A DNA stretch of 64,000 nt from an archaeon (GCA_018693315.1 JABHLR010000002.1:1-64000); one strand, 5' to 3'; positions 31,266-39,143 are shown, numbered from the stretch's first letter. The notes: a model not told the origin generated them from the letters alone. Numbers and translations: made by a program.

Positions 31266-32908
31266 CTTAACACCTCTTGAATCTCATTAAGAATCTTATT
31301 ATATTTTTTTAATGATTTTATTTTTTTAGTCCTTGGTCGAGGGAAGGGGACATCATAAACTTTCTTTACAATTGCAGGGCTTCCTTTTAAAATAAATATT
31401 CTATCCGACAACAAAATAGCTTCATCTATATTATGGGTAACCATAACAATCGTAATCAAGTGCTTTTTGCACAAATTCATAATCAACTCATTCATCTTGT
31501 ATCTGGTTATATAATCCAAAGCTCCAAAGGGCTCATCCAGAAAAACAATATGTGGCCTAGTTATTAAAGCTCTTGCAATAGCAACCCTTTGTTTCATTCC
31601 ACCAGAAAGCTGATGGGGATAATGATTTTCAAAGCCAGTTAGCCCAACCTCCTCGATCATTTCATCAACATTGACATCATGATTCAATATCTCCGCAAAA
31701 AAGACCACATTCTCCCTCAAAGTCTTCCATGGCAACAAATTCGCAGATTGCGTAACAAAACTAAATTTTTTCTGCAATTCTTTTGTCAATGCCTTACCCT
31801 CGTAATCTACCTTCCCCTCGTAATTCTCATCTAAGCCACTCAGAATATTTAAGAATGTAGACTTCCCACATCCCGATTCTCCAAGAATCGTTACAAATTC
31901 CCCTTCATTTATGCTAAAATTAACATCCTTAAGAATTTTTTGGGGTTTTTGATTCAAACTAAAACTCTTAAAAACTCTTTCTGCAGATATTGTTTTTGGA
32001 ATCTCTTTAGACTTTAGTCCATTGACAAATTTGTTAGTAAAAAACTCTCCAATATCAACATCCCCTTCCAATAGATTAGCAGTAGTTAAAATATCCTTAA
32101 GTCGTATCCAATCATGCTTACTCTGCACACCATTGCTCGCATTTTCAGACAAAGGCAATCTTTCATCAAGCTTCAATCTACTTTCAAACATCTTTTTTTG
32201 ATAATCCTTCTCATCCGCCAATTGAGGATTTTGTTTCATCATTATATCAAAAGACTCTTTTGGATACTTTCTCTCATAACTCATCCCCTTTAGAATTGCA
32301 TTGGTAAACCCCTGGACAATCTTAGGATTCTTTTCCGCATAATCAGAATTAGCAACCAAACAAAGACCATAAGACTTTAAGCCGTAATCATAAAAAAGAA
32401 TATTACTTAGTTTTTTATTTTTCTCTCCTGCCATTAAGAATGGGTATGTCACAAAGTGTTTTACGCCCTTTTTTAAAAATTTATTTCCCAAACCATCTAC
32501 TGGCATCTCAAAAATATTATCTCTATTAATATTATTTTTTAGTAGAAAAGCAGAATACATTTGATAAGAATTACTATTTAAAATCACACCAACCTTTTCA
32601 CCCTCAAGGTTTTTTGGATTTGATATTTTTTTCCAAGAGACTATCCCCGAAGGATTTACCTTACCAACAACAGCTATAACTTTAATTGGCAAACCCTTGC
32701 TCCTTGCTATCATAGCTGTTTCTGCACTCACAATCCCCATAGCATACTCTCCAGACCCTACCTGTTCACTGGTAATCTTCGAGCCTAAATTCTGCACAAT
32801 TGAAACATCCAAGCCCTCTTCTTGAAAAAACTTCTTTTCTTTAGCAACATAGGAAAAAACCCATGAACCACCATGAAACCAGCTAATAGGAAAACTTAGC
32901 TTTTCCAT
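31262..32908 (-). CDS. Fusion of a SsuA/THI5-like binding-protein domain to an ABC ATPase
   Basis: Residues 1-310 are a substrate-binding domain closely related to the separate lipoprotein-like protein encoded next (shared SWFHGG, GSxIT, VSAExAMIARSKG, KNLEGEKVGV). It has no signal peptide. Residues 325-548 are an ABC ATPase: Walker A GESGCGKST, Q-loop VTQSANLLPWK, signature LSGGMKQRVAIARAL and Walker B IVFLDEPFGALD. The binding domain should therefore be cytoplasmic, perhaps sensing internal ligand. Cyanobacterial NrtC is a parallel with reversed order. The start follows the preceding stop by one base. Confidence 0.88.
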   Translation of the reverse strand: MEKLSFPISWFHGGSWVFSYVAKEKKFFQEEGLDVSIVQNLGSKITSEQVGSGEYAMGIVSAETAMIARSKGLPIKVIAVVGKVNPSGIVSWKKISNPKNLEGEKVGVILNSNSYQMYSAFLLKNNINRDNIFEMPVDGLGNKFLKKGVKHFVTYPFLMAGEKNKKLSNILFYDYGLKSYGLCLVANSDYAEKNPKIVQGFTNAILKGMSYERKYPKESFDIMMKQNPQLADEKDYQKKMFESRLKLDERLPLSENASNGVQSKHDWIRLKDILTTANLLEGDVDIGEFFTNKFVNGLKSKEIPKTISAERVFKSFSLNQKPQKILKDVNFSINEGEFVTILGESGCGKSTFLNILSGLDENYEGKVDYEGKALTKELQKKFSFVTQSANLLPWKTLRENVVFFAEILNHDVNVDEMIEEVGLTGFENHYPHQLSGGMKQRVAIARALITRPHIVFLDEPFGALDYITRYKMNELIMNLCKKHLITIVMVTHNIDEAILLSDRIFILKGSPAIVKKVYDVPFPRPRTKKIKSLKKYNKILNEIQEVLS

Positions 32909-32909
32909 G

Positions 32910-33926
32910 TTATTCACTCCTCGTAACAAATTCATTCGTAAAAAATTCTTCTAAGTTAACATCAGAATCCAAGAAACCCAGATCATCCATAATATCCTCA
33001 GTATTCTGCCATGTTTCTAAATCTTGTAGCCCATCTGTTGGGTCTGATCCCCCAAATAGCTTATCATTAAACTCATTCCTCATATAAAATAATTTTTCTT
33101 CATATGGAGCATTAAGTTCTGGATTCTCCTCTAGCATTATCCTTAATGCTTCCTCTGGATTTTCTTGCTCATATTTAAAACCCTTTAAAATCGCATTAAC
33201 GACTCTTTGCACAATCTCTGGATTCTCCTCTAGATAATCATCATTAACAACAATACCATGACTATACATATTTAATCCATGATCATAATAAACTAAAGTA
33301 TTCGTCTCAACTCCCTTCAAATCAGCAATTGACTTTGTAACAAAGGGTGATAACGCATGACAATCAACCGCTCCAGCAATAAATTCTTGCCCAGCACCAG
33401 AAATTGGAATCTCCTCAATCTTTGATAAATCTATATCATTCATCTTGGCAAACATTAAAAATTGTTGATAAGTGTTACTTGTACGCGTCACTCCAATCTT
33501 CTTTCCCTCAAGGTTTTTTGGATCACTCAGATTCACATCTGTATGACATGTTAATCCAGCATGTGAAACCTTGTCAATAATAGCGACAACAGTTAAAGGA
33601 ACTCCTTTGCTCTTAGCCATTAAAGCTACATCTGCAGAAACTATACCAATAGGAGATTGTCCAGAGCCAATTAAAGAACTCGTAATAGTAGACCCCTTAT
33701 TTTCATGAAGAGTTACTGACAATCCTTCATCGGCAAAATAACCATTATAATCTGCTACATACGCATATCCCCAAAAACCACCATGAAACCAACTTAATTC
33801 AAAATCTATTTCATTTAAGCCTCCAGTAGATTTTTCATTCGAGAAAAAGATAAAGCCCAATACTAATACCAACACAACGACGACGACTAAGAAAGACCAC
33901 TTTTTCAAACCATTACCCTTTTTCAT
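32910..33926 (-). CDS. ABC substrate-binding protein, SsuA/THI5-like, membrane anchored
   Basis: A single N-terminal hydrophobic segment (WSFLVVVVVLVLVLGFIFF) anchors or exports the protein. The mature domain has the NMT1/THI5 layout (ELSWFHGGFWGYAYVADYNGYFADEGL, SADVALMAKSKGVPL, DPKNLEGKKIGV). Ligands in this family include thiamine pyrimidine precursors and sulfonates; which applies here is not clear. ATG 33926 is chosen over an upstream in-frame codon because an ACTTTATAAAAG box lies about 25 nt before it. First gene of the transporter operon. Confidence 0.9.
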   Translation of the reverse strand: MKKGNGLKKWSFLVVVVVLVLVLGFIFFSNEKSTGGLNEIDFELSWFHGGFWGYAYVADYNGYFADEGLSVTLHENKGSTITSSLIGSGQSPIGIVSADVALMAKSKGVPLTVVAIIDKVSHAGLTCHTDVNLSDPKNLEGKKIGVTRTSNTYQQFLMFAKMNDIDLSKIEEIPISGAGQEFIAGAVDCHALSPFVTKSIADLKGVETNTLVYYDHGLNMYSHGIVVNDDYLEENPEIVQRVVNAILKGFKYEQENPEEALRIMLEENPELNAPYEEKLFYMRNEFNDKLFGGSDPTDGLQDLETWQNTEDIMDDLGFLDSDVNLEEFFTNEFVTRSE

Positions 33927-33973
33927 ATCAGAGAGAGGTATTATTCTTTTATAAAGTTTTTCAAATCTTCTAA

Positions 33974-34084
33974 TCACCCTAAACTCTCAGAAAGATAAGT
34001 ACACTTGTGCTCCTCAATCAACTGCACAATTTTCTCGTCAGCAATCAACTCTCCAAACTCATTCGACAACTTTCCGCCACCCAT
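33974..34084 (-). pseudogene. Possible gene remnant (36 codons)
   Basis: The minus strand encodes MGGGKLSNEFGELIADEKIV and 16 more residues before TGA. The frame stays open upstream for about 16 codons with protein-like content (RWWLEFLRIVEVEY) until a TAG. It looks like the C-terminal end of a lost gene rather than a functional small gene. I cannot identify the parent. It lies inside the island, behind the transporter promoter. Confidence 0.3.
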
Positions 34085-34200
34085 ATACTCAACCTCGACA
34101 ATCCTTAAAAACTCTAACCACCAACGACAATTAAACTAAACAAAGTTCATAAACAAAAAATTTAGTTGTCCCCTCCCGATGCCAAAAAGGTCAGGTCGGC

Positions 34201-34309
34201 GGCGGGAGCGTTTCTGTGATTTGAACGGTTCAAATTGAGCGATTCGCTTTGAGGAAAACAATTTTAAGTATATTTTTCCGAGATGCAAATTGCGAATAGG
34301 CGGGAGCGT
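34201..34309 (+). mobile_element. Palindromic element between two tRNA-Glu 3'-end copies (right border of island)
   Basis: GGCGGGAGCGT occurs at 34201..34211 and 34299..34309, identical to the last 10 bases of tRNA-Glu(UUC) plus the next flanking base. Between them, 34237..34298 is the homologue of the 61-bp element beside tRNA-Trp: it begins GAGCGATTCGCTTTGAGGAA and ends CGAGATGCAAATTGCGAATA. The inner stem is GGAAAA/TTTTCC where the Trp copy has GTAAAA/TTTTAC. No tRNA body lies upstream, so these are displaced attachment ends. The rest of 34085..34408 holds no gene that I can see. Confidence 0.65.
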
Positions 34310-34408
34310 GAAATGAAAATTTTCTAGAGGCAGGAGAAGTCATGTCGTCCCCGTTACTTCCTGACAATCAATACAAAGACATAAAAAGCAAATTTCATCA
34401 GTAAAGTT

Positions 34409-35371
34409 ATGGTAGCTAAACCAAAAGCGCCGAAGATCAATGATTTAATCTTTAAGGAACTCATTAAAAGAGGCTACTCTCTAGAAGGAAATACGCGAAT
34501 CTGGAACATCGCCGACTCAAAACTCTGGTACCTAACACCTGACCAAGCACAGTCATACCTAGATTTAGAAGACGAAGAGAAATATAAGGAAGAGGTAACA
34601 AACAAAGAGCTAAAACTTATTGATGAAAATATAGACGAAATTTTAAAAGAGGCAGGAGGAGGCCCATTAAATATCATAGACTTAGGATGCGGAGACGGAA
34701 AGAAGGTGGTAAAATTCATCGAAAAACTAAAAGGAAAAGTAAAGTTGAGATATTGCCCAATCGACATAAGCGGCTACATGGTAAGCAAAGCGATCGAAAG
34801 AATAAAGAAACTAAAAGCAGGAGAGATCGTAGAATTTCAATGGAACATATCAGATTTTGAAAATATAGAAAACATAACAGAATTATTGAGACAAGGAGAA
34901 TTCAAGAAACATCTAATTTTATTATTAGGTAACACGCTCGGGAACTTTGAAATCAACGAGCTATTATACGAAATCAGAAGTTCGATGAAGGGAAACGATT
35001 TACTTGTCATCGGCAACGGGATAGATAACGGAAAGGTTGATACTCGTGCGGAATCTTATGAGAAAAATGAAACAGTAGATAGATTCTTAATAAAAATCCC
35101 ATTCCAACTTGGACTTAAGCCAAGCGAAATAGAAATAGGAACGAGATTTAAGAATTCCAGAATAGAATTGTATTATACGATAAAGAAAGACAAAGTAATC
35201 AAATTCCAAGAAAAGGAAATTCAATTTCAAAAAGGAGATCAAATTATAGTAGCAGTTGGATACAAATATCCAAAAGAAGAATTTATGAGCTATTTGAATA
35301 TTCATTTCGATGATGTCAGTGCGAAAACCTCTGAAGATGGAACACAGATTCTAGCCCTCTGCAAAAAATAA
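34409..35371 (+). CDS. EgtD-like SAM-dependent methyltransferase
   Basis: The 320-aa protein has a methyltransferase core: NIIDLGCGDGKKVVKFIE (motif I), YCPIDISGYMVSKAIE (II) and LILLLGNTLGNFEINELL, the EgtD-family LxGSTIGN-like segment. The C-terminal beta-rich part (RIELYYTIKKDKVIKF, QKGDQIIVAVGYKY) also matches. EgtD trimethylates histidine to hercynine; archaeal relatives may have other substrates, and no ergothioneine genes are nearby. Codons are A-rich. It is the first gene right of the island. Confidence 0.8.
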   Translation: MVAKPKAPKINDLIFKELIKRGYSLEGNTRIWNIADSKLWYLTPDQAQSYLDLEDEEKYKEEVTNKELKLIDENIDEILKEAGGGPLNIIDLGCGDGKKVVKFIEKLKGKVKLRYCPIDISGYMVSKAIERIKKLKAGEIVEFQWNISDFENIENITELLRQGEFKKHLILLLGNTLGNFEINELLYEIRSSMKGNDLLVIGNGIDNGKVDTRAESYEKNETVDRFLIKIPFQLGLKPSEIEIGTRFKNSRIELYYTIKKDKVIKFQEKEIQFQKGDQIIVAVGYKYPKEEFMSYLNIHFDDVSAKTSEDGTQILALCKK

Positions 35372-35437
35372 CTCAAAGATTTAATTCATATTTCTCAACC
35401 CCAATAACTTTTTATATCTATTTTAATCAGTATTACT

Positions 35438-35580
35438 GATCCTGTAGCTCAGTCTGATCAGAGCGCTAGTCTTATATGGCTACAGTTCCTCCGGGAATTG
35501 TAAAAGCTTTCGCTTGAAAATCTTTAGGGATTTTCGCTTGAGAAAGCTAGAGGTCCCGGGTTTAAATCCCGGCAGGATCA
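35438..35580 (+). tRNA. tRNA-Ile (anticodon UAU) with a 68-nt intron
   Basis: Acceptor GATCCTG/CAGGATC with discriminator A, D-stem GCTC/GAGC, anticodon stem CTAGT/GCTAG and T-arm CCGGG-TTTAAAT-CCCGG. The intron is 35477..35544. CTTA in the loop pairs with TGAG near the intron's 3' end, leaving bulges TAT and AAA, so the cut positions fix the anticodon as TAT at 35473..35475. The intron contains ACAGTTCC/GGGAATTGT and GAAAATC/GATTTTC hairpins. Confidence 0.88.
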
Positions 35581-35694
35581 TCAGATCCGGATTTAAACCC
35601 TGTGTTTATTTTCCCGGCCGAGCGTTTAGGTCTGAACAAATGTAAAAATATTTGCAGACCTGGGCGCGAGTTGGATCATCAGATCCGGATTAAA
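35575..35694 (+). repeat. Duplicated tRNA-Ile 3' end bracketing a hairpin
   Basis: The last six bases of the tRNA plus 17 bases of flank (35575..35597) recur almost perfectly at 35673..35694, 98 bp away. The unit itself holds GGATC/GATCC. Between the copies is the inverted repeat AGGTCTG (35628..35634) / CAGACCT (35655..35661) with an inner CAAAT/ATTTG. Spacing matches the tRNA-Trp and tRNA-Glu loci, but the internal sequence differs. Confidence 0.65.
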
Positions 35695-35706
35695 GGATAA
35701 ATTAAA

Positions 35707-36267
35707 ATGATAATAGGAATAGCTGGAAGAATCGCGGCAGGGAAAGAAACACTAACAAAGTTCTTGAGAGACAAAGGAGTTAATTATTTTGAGACTCGAA
35801 GAATCTTATCTGAGACTTTGGAGGAGATGGGACTAGAGGCAAGCAGGTCTAATATGCAAGATCTTGGAGACAGATGGAGAGGAGAGGGGGGCGCAGGCGC
35901 TCTGATGGAAAAGATTCTAGAGAAGATAAACTATAAAGATGAAGACTGGATTATTGACAGTCTTAGAAACGGGGGGGAGGCTGAATTTTTGAGGGAAAAA
36001 TTAGGAAAAGATTTTGTGTTAATATCTGTGGATGCCCCAAGGGAAATCAGATTCAAAAGAATTGTCGATAGAGGGAAAAAAAGCGACATGTTAAATTGGG
36101 ATAATTTTCTGAAAGTAGACGAAAGAGATGATTTCGACAAAGAAAATCCGATGGGACAACAAACGGGAAGGCTTATAGGGATGTCAGACCACGTCATTAT
36201 GAACGACGGCATATTAGAAGACGCAATGTCGGAAATAAAAAAAGCTTGGGAGGAGATTAATAAATAA
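35707..36267 (+). CDS. P-loop kinase-like NTPase (UPF0200/dephospho-CoA kinase-like)
   Basis: Residues 1-15 give a P-loop GRIAAGKET, similar to the GxxGxGKGT form of nucleotide and dephospho-CoA kinases. Further on are DWIIDSLRNGGEAEFLRE (Walker-B-like), LISVDAPREIRFKRIVDRG (lid) and SDHVIMNDGI. The overall pattern fits the archaeal UPF0200 family, whose substrate is not settled. 186 aa. It precedes the YchF-like gene by one base and is probably co-transcribed with it. Confidence 0.75.
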   Translation: MIIGIAGRIAAGKETLTKFLRDKGVNYFETRRILSETLEEMGLEASRSNMQDLGDRWRGEGGAGALMEKILEKINYKDEDWIIDSLRNGGEAEFLREKLGKDFVLISVDAPREIRFKRIVDRGKKSDMLNWDNFLKVDERDDFDKENPMGQQTGRLIGMSDHVIMNDGILEDAMSEIKKAWEEINK

Positions 36268-36268
36268 A

Positions 36269-37450
36269 ATGTTACTAGGATTAGTAGGAAAACCATCATG
36301 CGGAAAATCAACATTCTTCAAGGCAGCGACGCTCTCGGACGTCTTAATAGCCTCATATCCATTCGCAACAATCGAGCCGAACCATGGAATTGGATATGTG
36401 AGAGTCGACGCTTTATGCAAAGAACTCAAAACAAAATGTAATCCGAGAACAGGATTCTGCACAGGCGAAACAAGATTTGTCCCAGTCGAGCTAATGGATG
36501 TAGCAGGTTTAGTCGAAGGCGCCTCTGAGGGTAAAGGACTCGGTAACAAATTTCTAGACTCACTAAGACAAGCCGACATGTTCATCCACATCGTAGACGC
36601 ATCAGGCACAACAGACGCCGAAGGAAAAGAGGGTTCAGGCGATCCAGTCCAAGATGTAAAAATGCTAGAGAACGAACTCAACAAATGGTATCAAGCAATA
36701 TTCAAAAAAACCTGGGACAAACTTTCTAGAACAATACAAACAACAAAACAAGATCTCTCAGTATCCTTAGCAAAACAATTTTCAGGACTAGGAGTTTCAG
36801 AAGACGACATCAAAGACGTCCTAATAAAATTAAAGCTCGATCCACTCAAGCCAACATCATGGTCCGAAACAGATCTAGCAAATTTTACAGAAACACTAAG
36901 GCACCTAACAAAACCAATGCTAATCGCCGCAAATAAAATCGACAAGCCTGGCGCAAAAGAAAATTTAGAAAGACTAAAACAAGAATTCCCAAACATGCAA
37001 ATAATCCCATGCTCAGCCGACGCCGAACTATCCCTAAGGCAAGCTAAAGAACACGGATTAATCGAATACATTCAAGGCGAATCATCATTCAAAATCAACG
37101 AAGACAAAGCAAACGAAAAACAAAAAGCAGCCCTAGAGTCAATCCAAAAAAACGTCCTAGACGAATTCGGCTCAACAGGAGTTCAAGAAGTCCTAGACAA
37201 ATCAGTTTTCGATCTTCTAAACTATATCGCAATTTTCCCAGCAGGAAATAAACTAGCAGACTCCAAAGGCAACATCCTACCAGATTGCTTTCTACTTCCA
37301 GGCGGCTCAACAGCACTAGACTTCGCATATTCACTCCATACAGACATAGGTGACAAATTCGTAAAAGCAATCGACGTCAGAACAAAACAACCGGTCGGAA
37401 AAGATCACGCCCTAAAGCATAGGGACGGAATAGAAATCATGACTTCATAA
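36269..37450 (+). CDS. OBG-family GTPase (YchF-like) with TGS domain
   Basis: The G-domain has G1 GLVGKPSCGKSTFF, G3 DVAGLVEGASEGKGLGNKFL and G4 AANKID. A helical insertion (residues 135-215) sits inside the domain, and a C-terminal TGS domain (residues about 310-393: LLPGGSTALDFAYSLHTDIG) ends the protein. Archaeal/eukaryal OLA1/YchF relatives associate with ribosomes and regulate translation or stress. Codons are strongly A/C-biased (CTA, ATC, GTC), typical of + strand genes right of the island. Confidence 0.93.
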   Translation: MLLGLVGKPSCGKSTFFKAATLSDVLIASYPFATIEPNHGIGYVRVDALCKELKTKCNPRTGFCTGETRFVPVELMDVAGLVEGASEGKGLGNKFLDSLRQADMFIHIVDASGTTDAEGKEGSGDPVQDVKMLENELNKWYQAIFKKTWDKLSRTIQTTKQDLSVSLAKQFSGLGVSEDDIKDVLIKLKLDPLKPTSWSETDLANFTETLRHLTKPMLIAANKIDKPGAKENLERLKQEFPNMQIIPCSADAELSLRQAKEHGLIEYIQGESSFKINEDKANEKQKAALESIQKNVLDEFGSTGVQEVLDKSVFDLLNYIAIFPAGNKLADSKGNILPDCFLLPGGSTALDFAYSLHTDIGDKFVKAIDVRTKQPVGKDHALKHRDGIEIMTS

Positions 37451-37455
37451 TCGCA

Positions 37456-37848
37456 ATTAAATATCACCAAGCCCCAGACATCCAAACAATCGCCGAAGAG
37501 GTAGTAAGAAAGCTAGACTGGAGCCACGTCCTCCTCGAACACGTTTCATTTCTTAGAAGCACAGGATCAAGGGCTAGACGAACAATCGCAAGATGCCACG
37601 CCCTCGGCAAAGCAATGCAAATCGGCATGGGAAGAAAAAAAGGATTCTACCTAATCGAAGTCATCTCAGAAAAATTCGACAGACTCTCAGCAGAAGAACA
37701 ACTAAAAGTAATCATCCACGAACTAATGCACATCCCAAAATCTTTCGGCGGCGGCTTCATCCACCACGACAAAGTCCACGACGCATCAGTCGACCACGTC
37801 TACAACCACTACTGCAATCTAAAAAAAGAAGAGACAGAATGGTTCTAA
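37456..37848 (+). CDS. Putative metallopeptidase with HELMH motif and non-ATG start
   Basis: Continuous coding runs from just after the ychF stop: KYHQAPDIQTIAEEVVRKL, RSTGSRARRTIARCHALGKA, then FYLIEVISEKFDRLSAEEQ and VIIHELMHIPKSFGGGF, followed by HHDKVHDASVDHVYNHY. HExxH plus later His residues suggest zinc. The first ATG in frame (37615) would cut off the conserved N-terminal half, and no ATG, GTG or TTG precedes it. I therefore place the start at ATT 37456 (KYHQAPD follows), but ATA 37447 or ATC 37450 are alternatives. It overlaps DUF192. Confidence 0.7.
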   Translation: MKYHQAPDIQTIAEEVVRKLDWSHVLLEHVSFLRSTGSRARRTIARCHALGKAMQIGMGRKKGFYLIEVISEKFDRLSAEEQLKVIIHELMHIPKSFGGGFIHHDKVHDASVDHVYNHYCNLKKEETEWF

Positions 37849-38147
37849 AACAAATCACCTACTACATCAACAACAAGCCTCACAAGATAAAAGTAAAACT
37901 CTGCGACACTCCATTAAAAAAAACAACAGGCCTAATGTTCCGAAGCCAAAGCCCGCCACTCCTATTCGTCTTCAATAAAAATAAAACTCTAGCAATTCAC
38001 TCACTCTTTTGCAAACCATTTAGAGCAATCTGGCTCGACGACAAAATGCACGCAACAAAAATTATCGACGTGAAAAACTGGAAACTCAATCTGTCAGGCA
38101 AAGGAAAGTACTTGCTCGAAATACCGACGAGGATTACTAATAAATGA
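37839..38147 (+). CDS. DUF192 protein
   Basis: The 102-aa protein fits DUF192: VKLCDTPLKKTTGLMFRS, LLFVFNKNKTLAIHSLFC, RAIWLDDKMHATKIIDVKNW and GKGKYLLEIP. The family is a small beta-barrel of unknown function, often secreted; here there is no signal peptide. The start overlaps the end of the metallopeptidase gene by ten bases, so the two are coupled. Confidence 0.85.
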   Translation: MVLKQITYYINNKPHKIKVKLCDTPLKKTTGLMFRSQSPPLLFVFNKNKTLAIHSLFCKPFRAIWLDDKMHATKIIDVKNWKLNLSGKGKYLLEIPTRITNK

Positions 38148-38242
38148 CAAATTCACCTCGACAATTGACCAAAAGGTTTAAATAGAAAATCGAATTAGAA
38201 ACATTAGAACTTGCAAAAGAGGGAAAAAGGAGGTTAAAAAAA

Positions 38243-38419
38243 ATGGGAAAAATAATCGCTAAAAATGTCGTTGAACGAAAATCTGGATTTCTATACTATG
38301 TAGACGGAAAGGGAAACGTTTGCGAGGCTAAGATGGCTCGAGGTGGAAAGAAGAAAAAGAAAGCCGCTAAGAAACCAGCAAAGAAGAAAGCAGCCGCTAA
38401 GAAGAAAAAGAAGAAGTAA
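38243..38419 (+). CDS. Small lysine-rich basic protein with Shine-Dalgarno leader
   Basis: The 58-aa product begins MGKIIAKNVVERKSGFLYYV, has GNVCEAKMARGG, and then a tail of KKKKKAAKKPAKKK type. A basic tail of this kind suggests nucleic-acid binding, possibly as a chromatin or ribosome-associated protein. Unlike most genes here it has a real leader: TATA-like GGTTTAAATAG at about 38176, then an AAAAAGGAGGTT Shine-Dalgarno 8 nt before the ATG. This suggests high, separately controlled translation. Confidence 0.65.
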   Translation: MGKIIAKNVVERKSGFLYYVDGKGNVCEAKMARGGKKKKKAAKKPAKKKAAAKKKKKK

Positions 38420-38459
38420 TTCTTCACAACTATTATTAATTTTTTAATTTATCATATTC

Positions 38460-38497
38460 AATGAATCTCCCACGTTAGGGAGCTTGGGAGATTCATT
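38460..38497 (+). terminator. 12-bp hairpin after the lysine-rich gene
   Basis: AATGAATCTCCC pairs with GGGAGATTCATT across a 14-nt loop, followed by ATAACTTTT. It is the longest perfect stem in the window's right arm and lies between two convergent transcripts. It could be a terminator for either, or a small RNA. The following 38498..38575 also has short stems (TGCC/GGCA, ACACC/GGTGT). Confidence 0.45.
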
Positions 38498-38575
38498 ATA
38501 ACTTTTGCCGAGCTTGTTTGGTTTATCAAATGCCATCTAGGCACGAGGTACACCATTGGGTGTTATTTCCCAGAA

Positions 38576-38947
38576 CTATTTCAAATCCCCAATAGCCTTC
38601 TGCAAAGCATCCGCAGCCAAATTAGAACAATGAACTTTTATCGGAGGCAACTGGCCTAACGCCGCAGCCACATCCTTATTAGTAATCTTCTTCGCCTCAC
38701 TTATTTTCTTACCCTTAACCAAAGTTGTCATCATCGAAGAACTCGCAATCGCTGCCGCACATCCAAAAGTCTGAAACTTCACATCGCTAATCTTGTCACC
38801 ATCAACCTTCAACATAACTTTCAAAACATCGCCACAACTAGGATTCCCAACAGTCCCAACCCCGTCAGCGTCCTCAATCTCACCCATGTTCCGCGGATTC
38901 TGGAAATGATCAAAAACCGCCTTCGTATAATCACAATTACTTCCCAT
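38576..38947 (-). CDS. iscU: Iron-sulfur scaffold IscU
   Basis: Three conserved cysteines that hold the nascent cluster are present: Cys38 (GNPSCGD), Cys63 (FGCAAAIASS) and Cys107 (KVHCSNLA), with the Asp of CGD. The 123-aa length and NPRNMGEIEDADG are standard. Last gene of the six-gene operon; its start overlaps the DUF1858 gene by 11 bases. Confidence 0.96.
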   Translation of the reverse strand: MGSNCDYTKAVFDHFQNPRNMGEIEDADGVGTVGNPSCGDVLKVMLKVDGDKISDVKFQTFGCAAAIASSSMMTTLVKGKKISEAKKITNKDVAAALGQLPPIKVHCSNLAADALQKAIGDLK

Positions 38948-39143
38948 TATTCAATTCCTTCAACAGCTCGTCAACATCAACACCATGCGCCGCAGCTCCA
39001 TTCTCAATCGTCTCAAACTGCGCCATAGGGCACCCGCCACAAAACAATCCCCGCTCACCCAACTTATTACCAGCCTCAGGATCCAAATCCATCAACTCCA
39101 TAAAAGTCATATCCTTAGTAATTTTCTTCTTCTTAGCTACCAT
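38937..39143 (-). CDS. DUF1858 small redox protein
   Basis: The 68-aa protein fits DUF1858: [46 protein letters not shown]. The CxxC (CGGC) may be redox active or bind metal. The family often travels with Fe-S and sulfur genes, as here between arsM-like and iscU. It overlaps both neighbours. Confidence 0.88.
   Translation of the reverse strand: MVAKKKKITKDMTFMELMDLDPEAGNKLGERGLFCGGCPMAQFETIENGAAAHGVDVDELLKELNNGK

Noticed and set aside
34196-34211. A complete tRNA-Glu gene at 34.2 kb
   Set aside because: Only the last 10 bases plus one flank base match. The T-arm, anticodon arm and D-arm are absent upstream.
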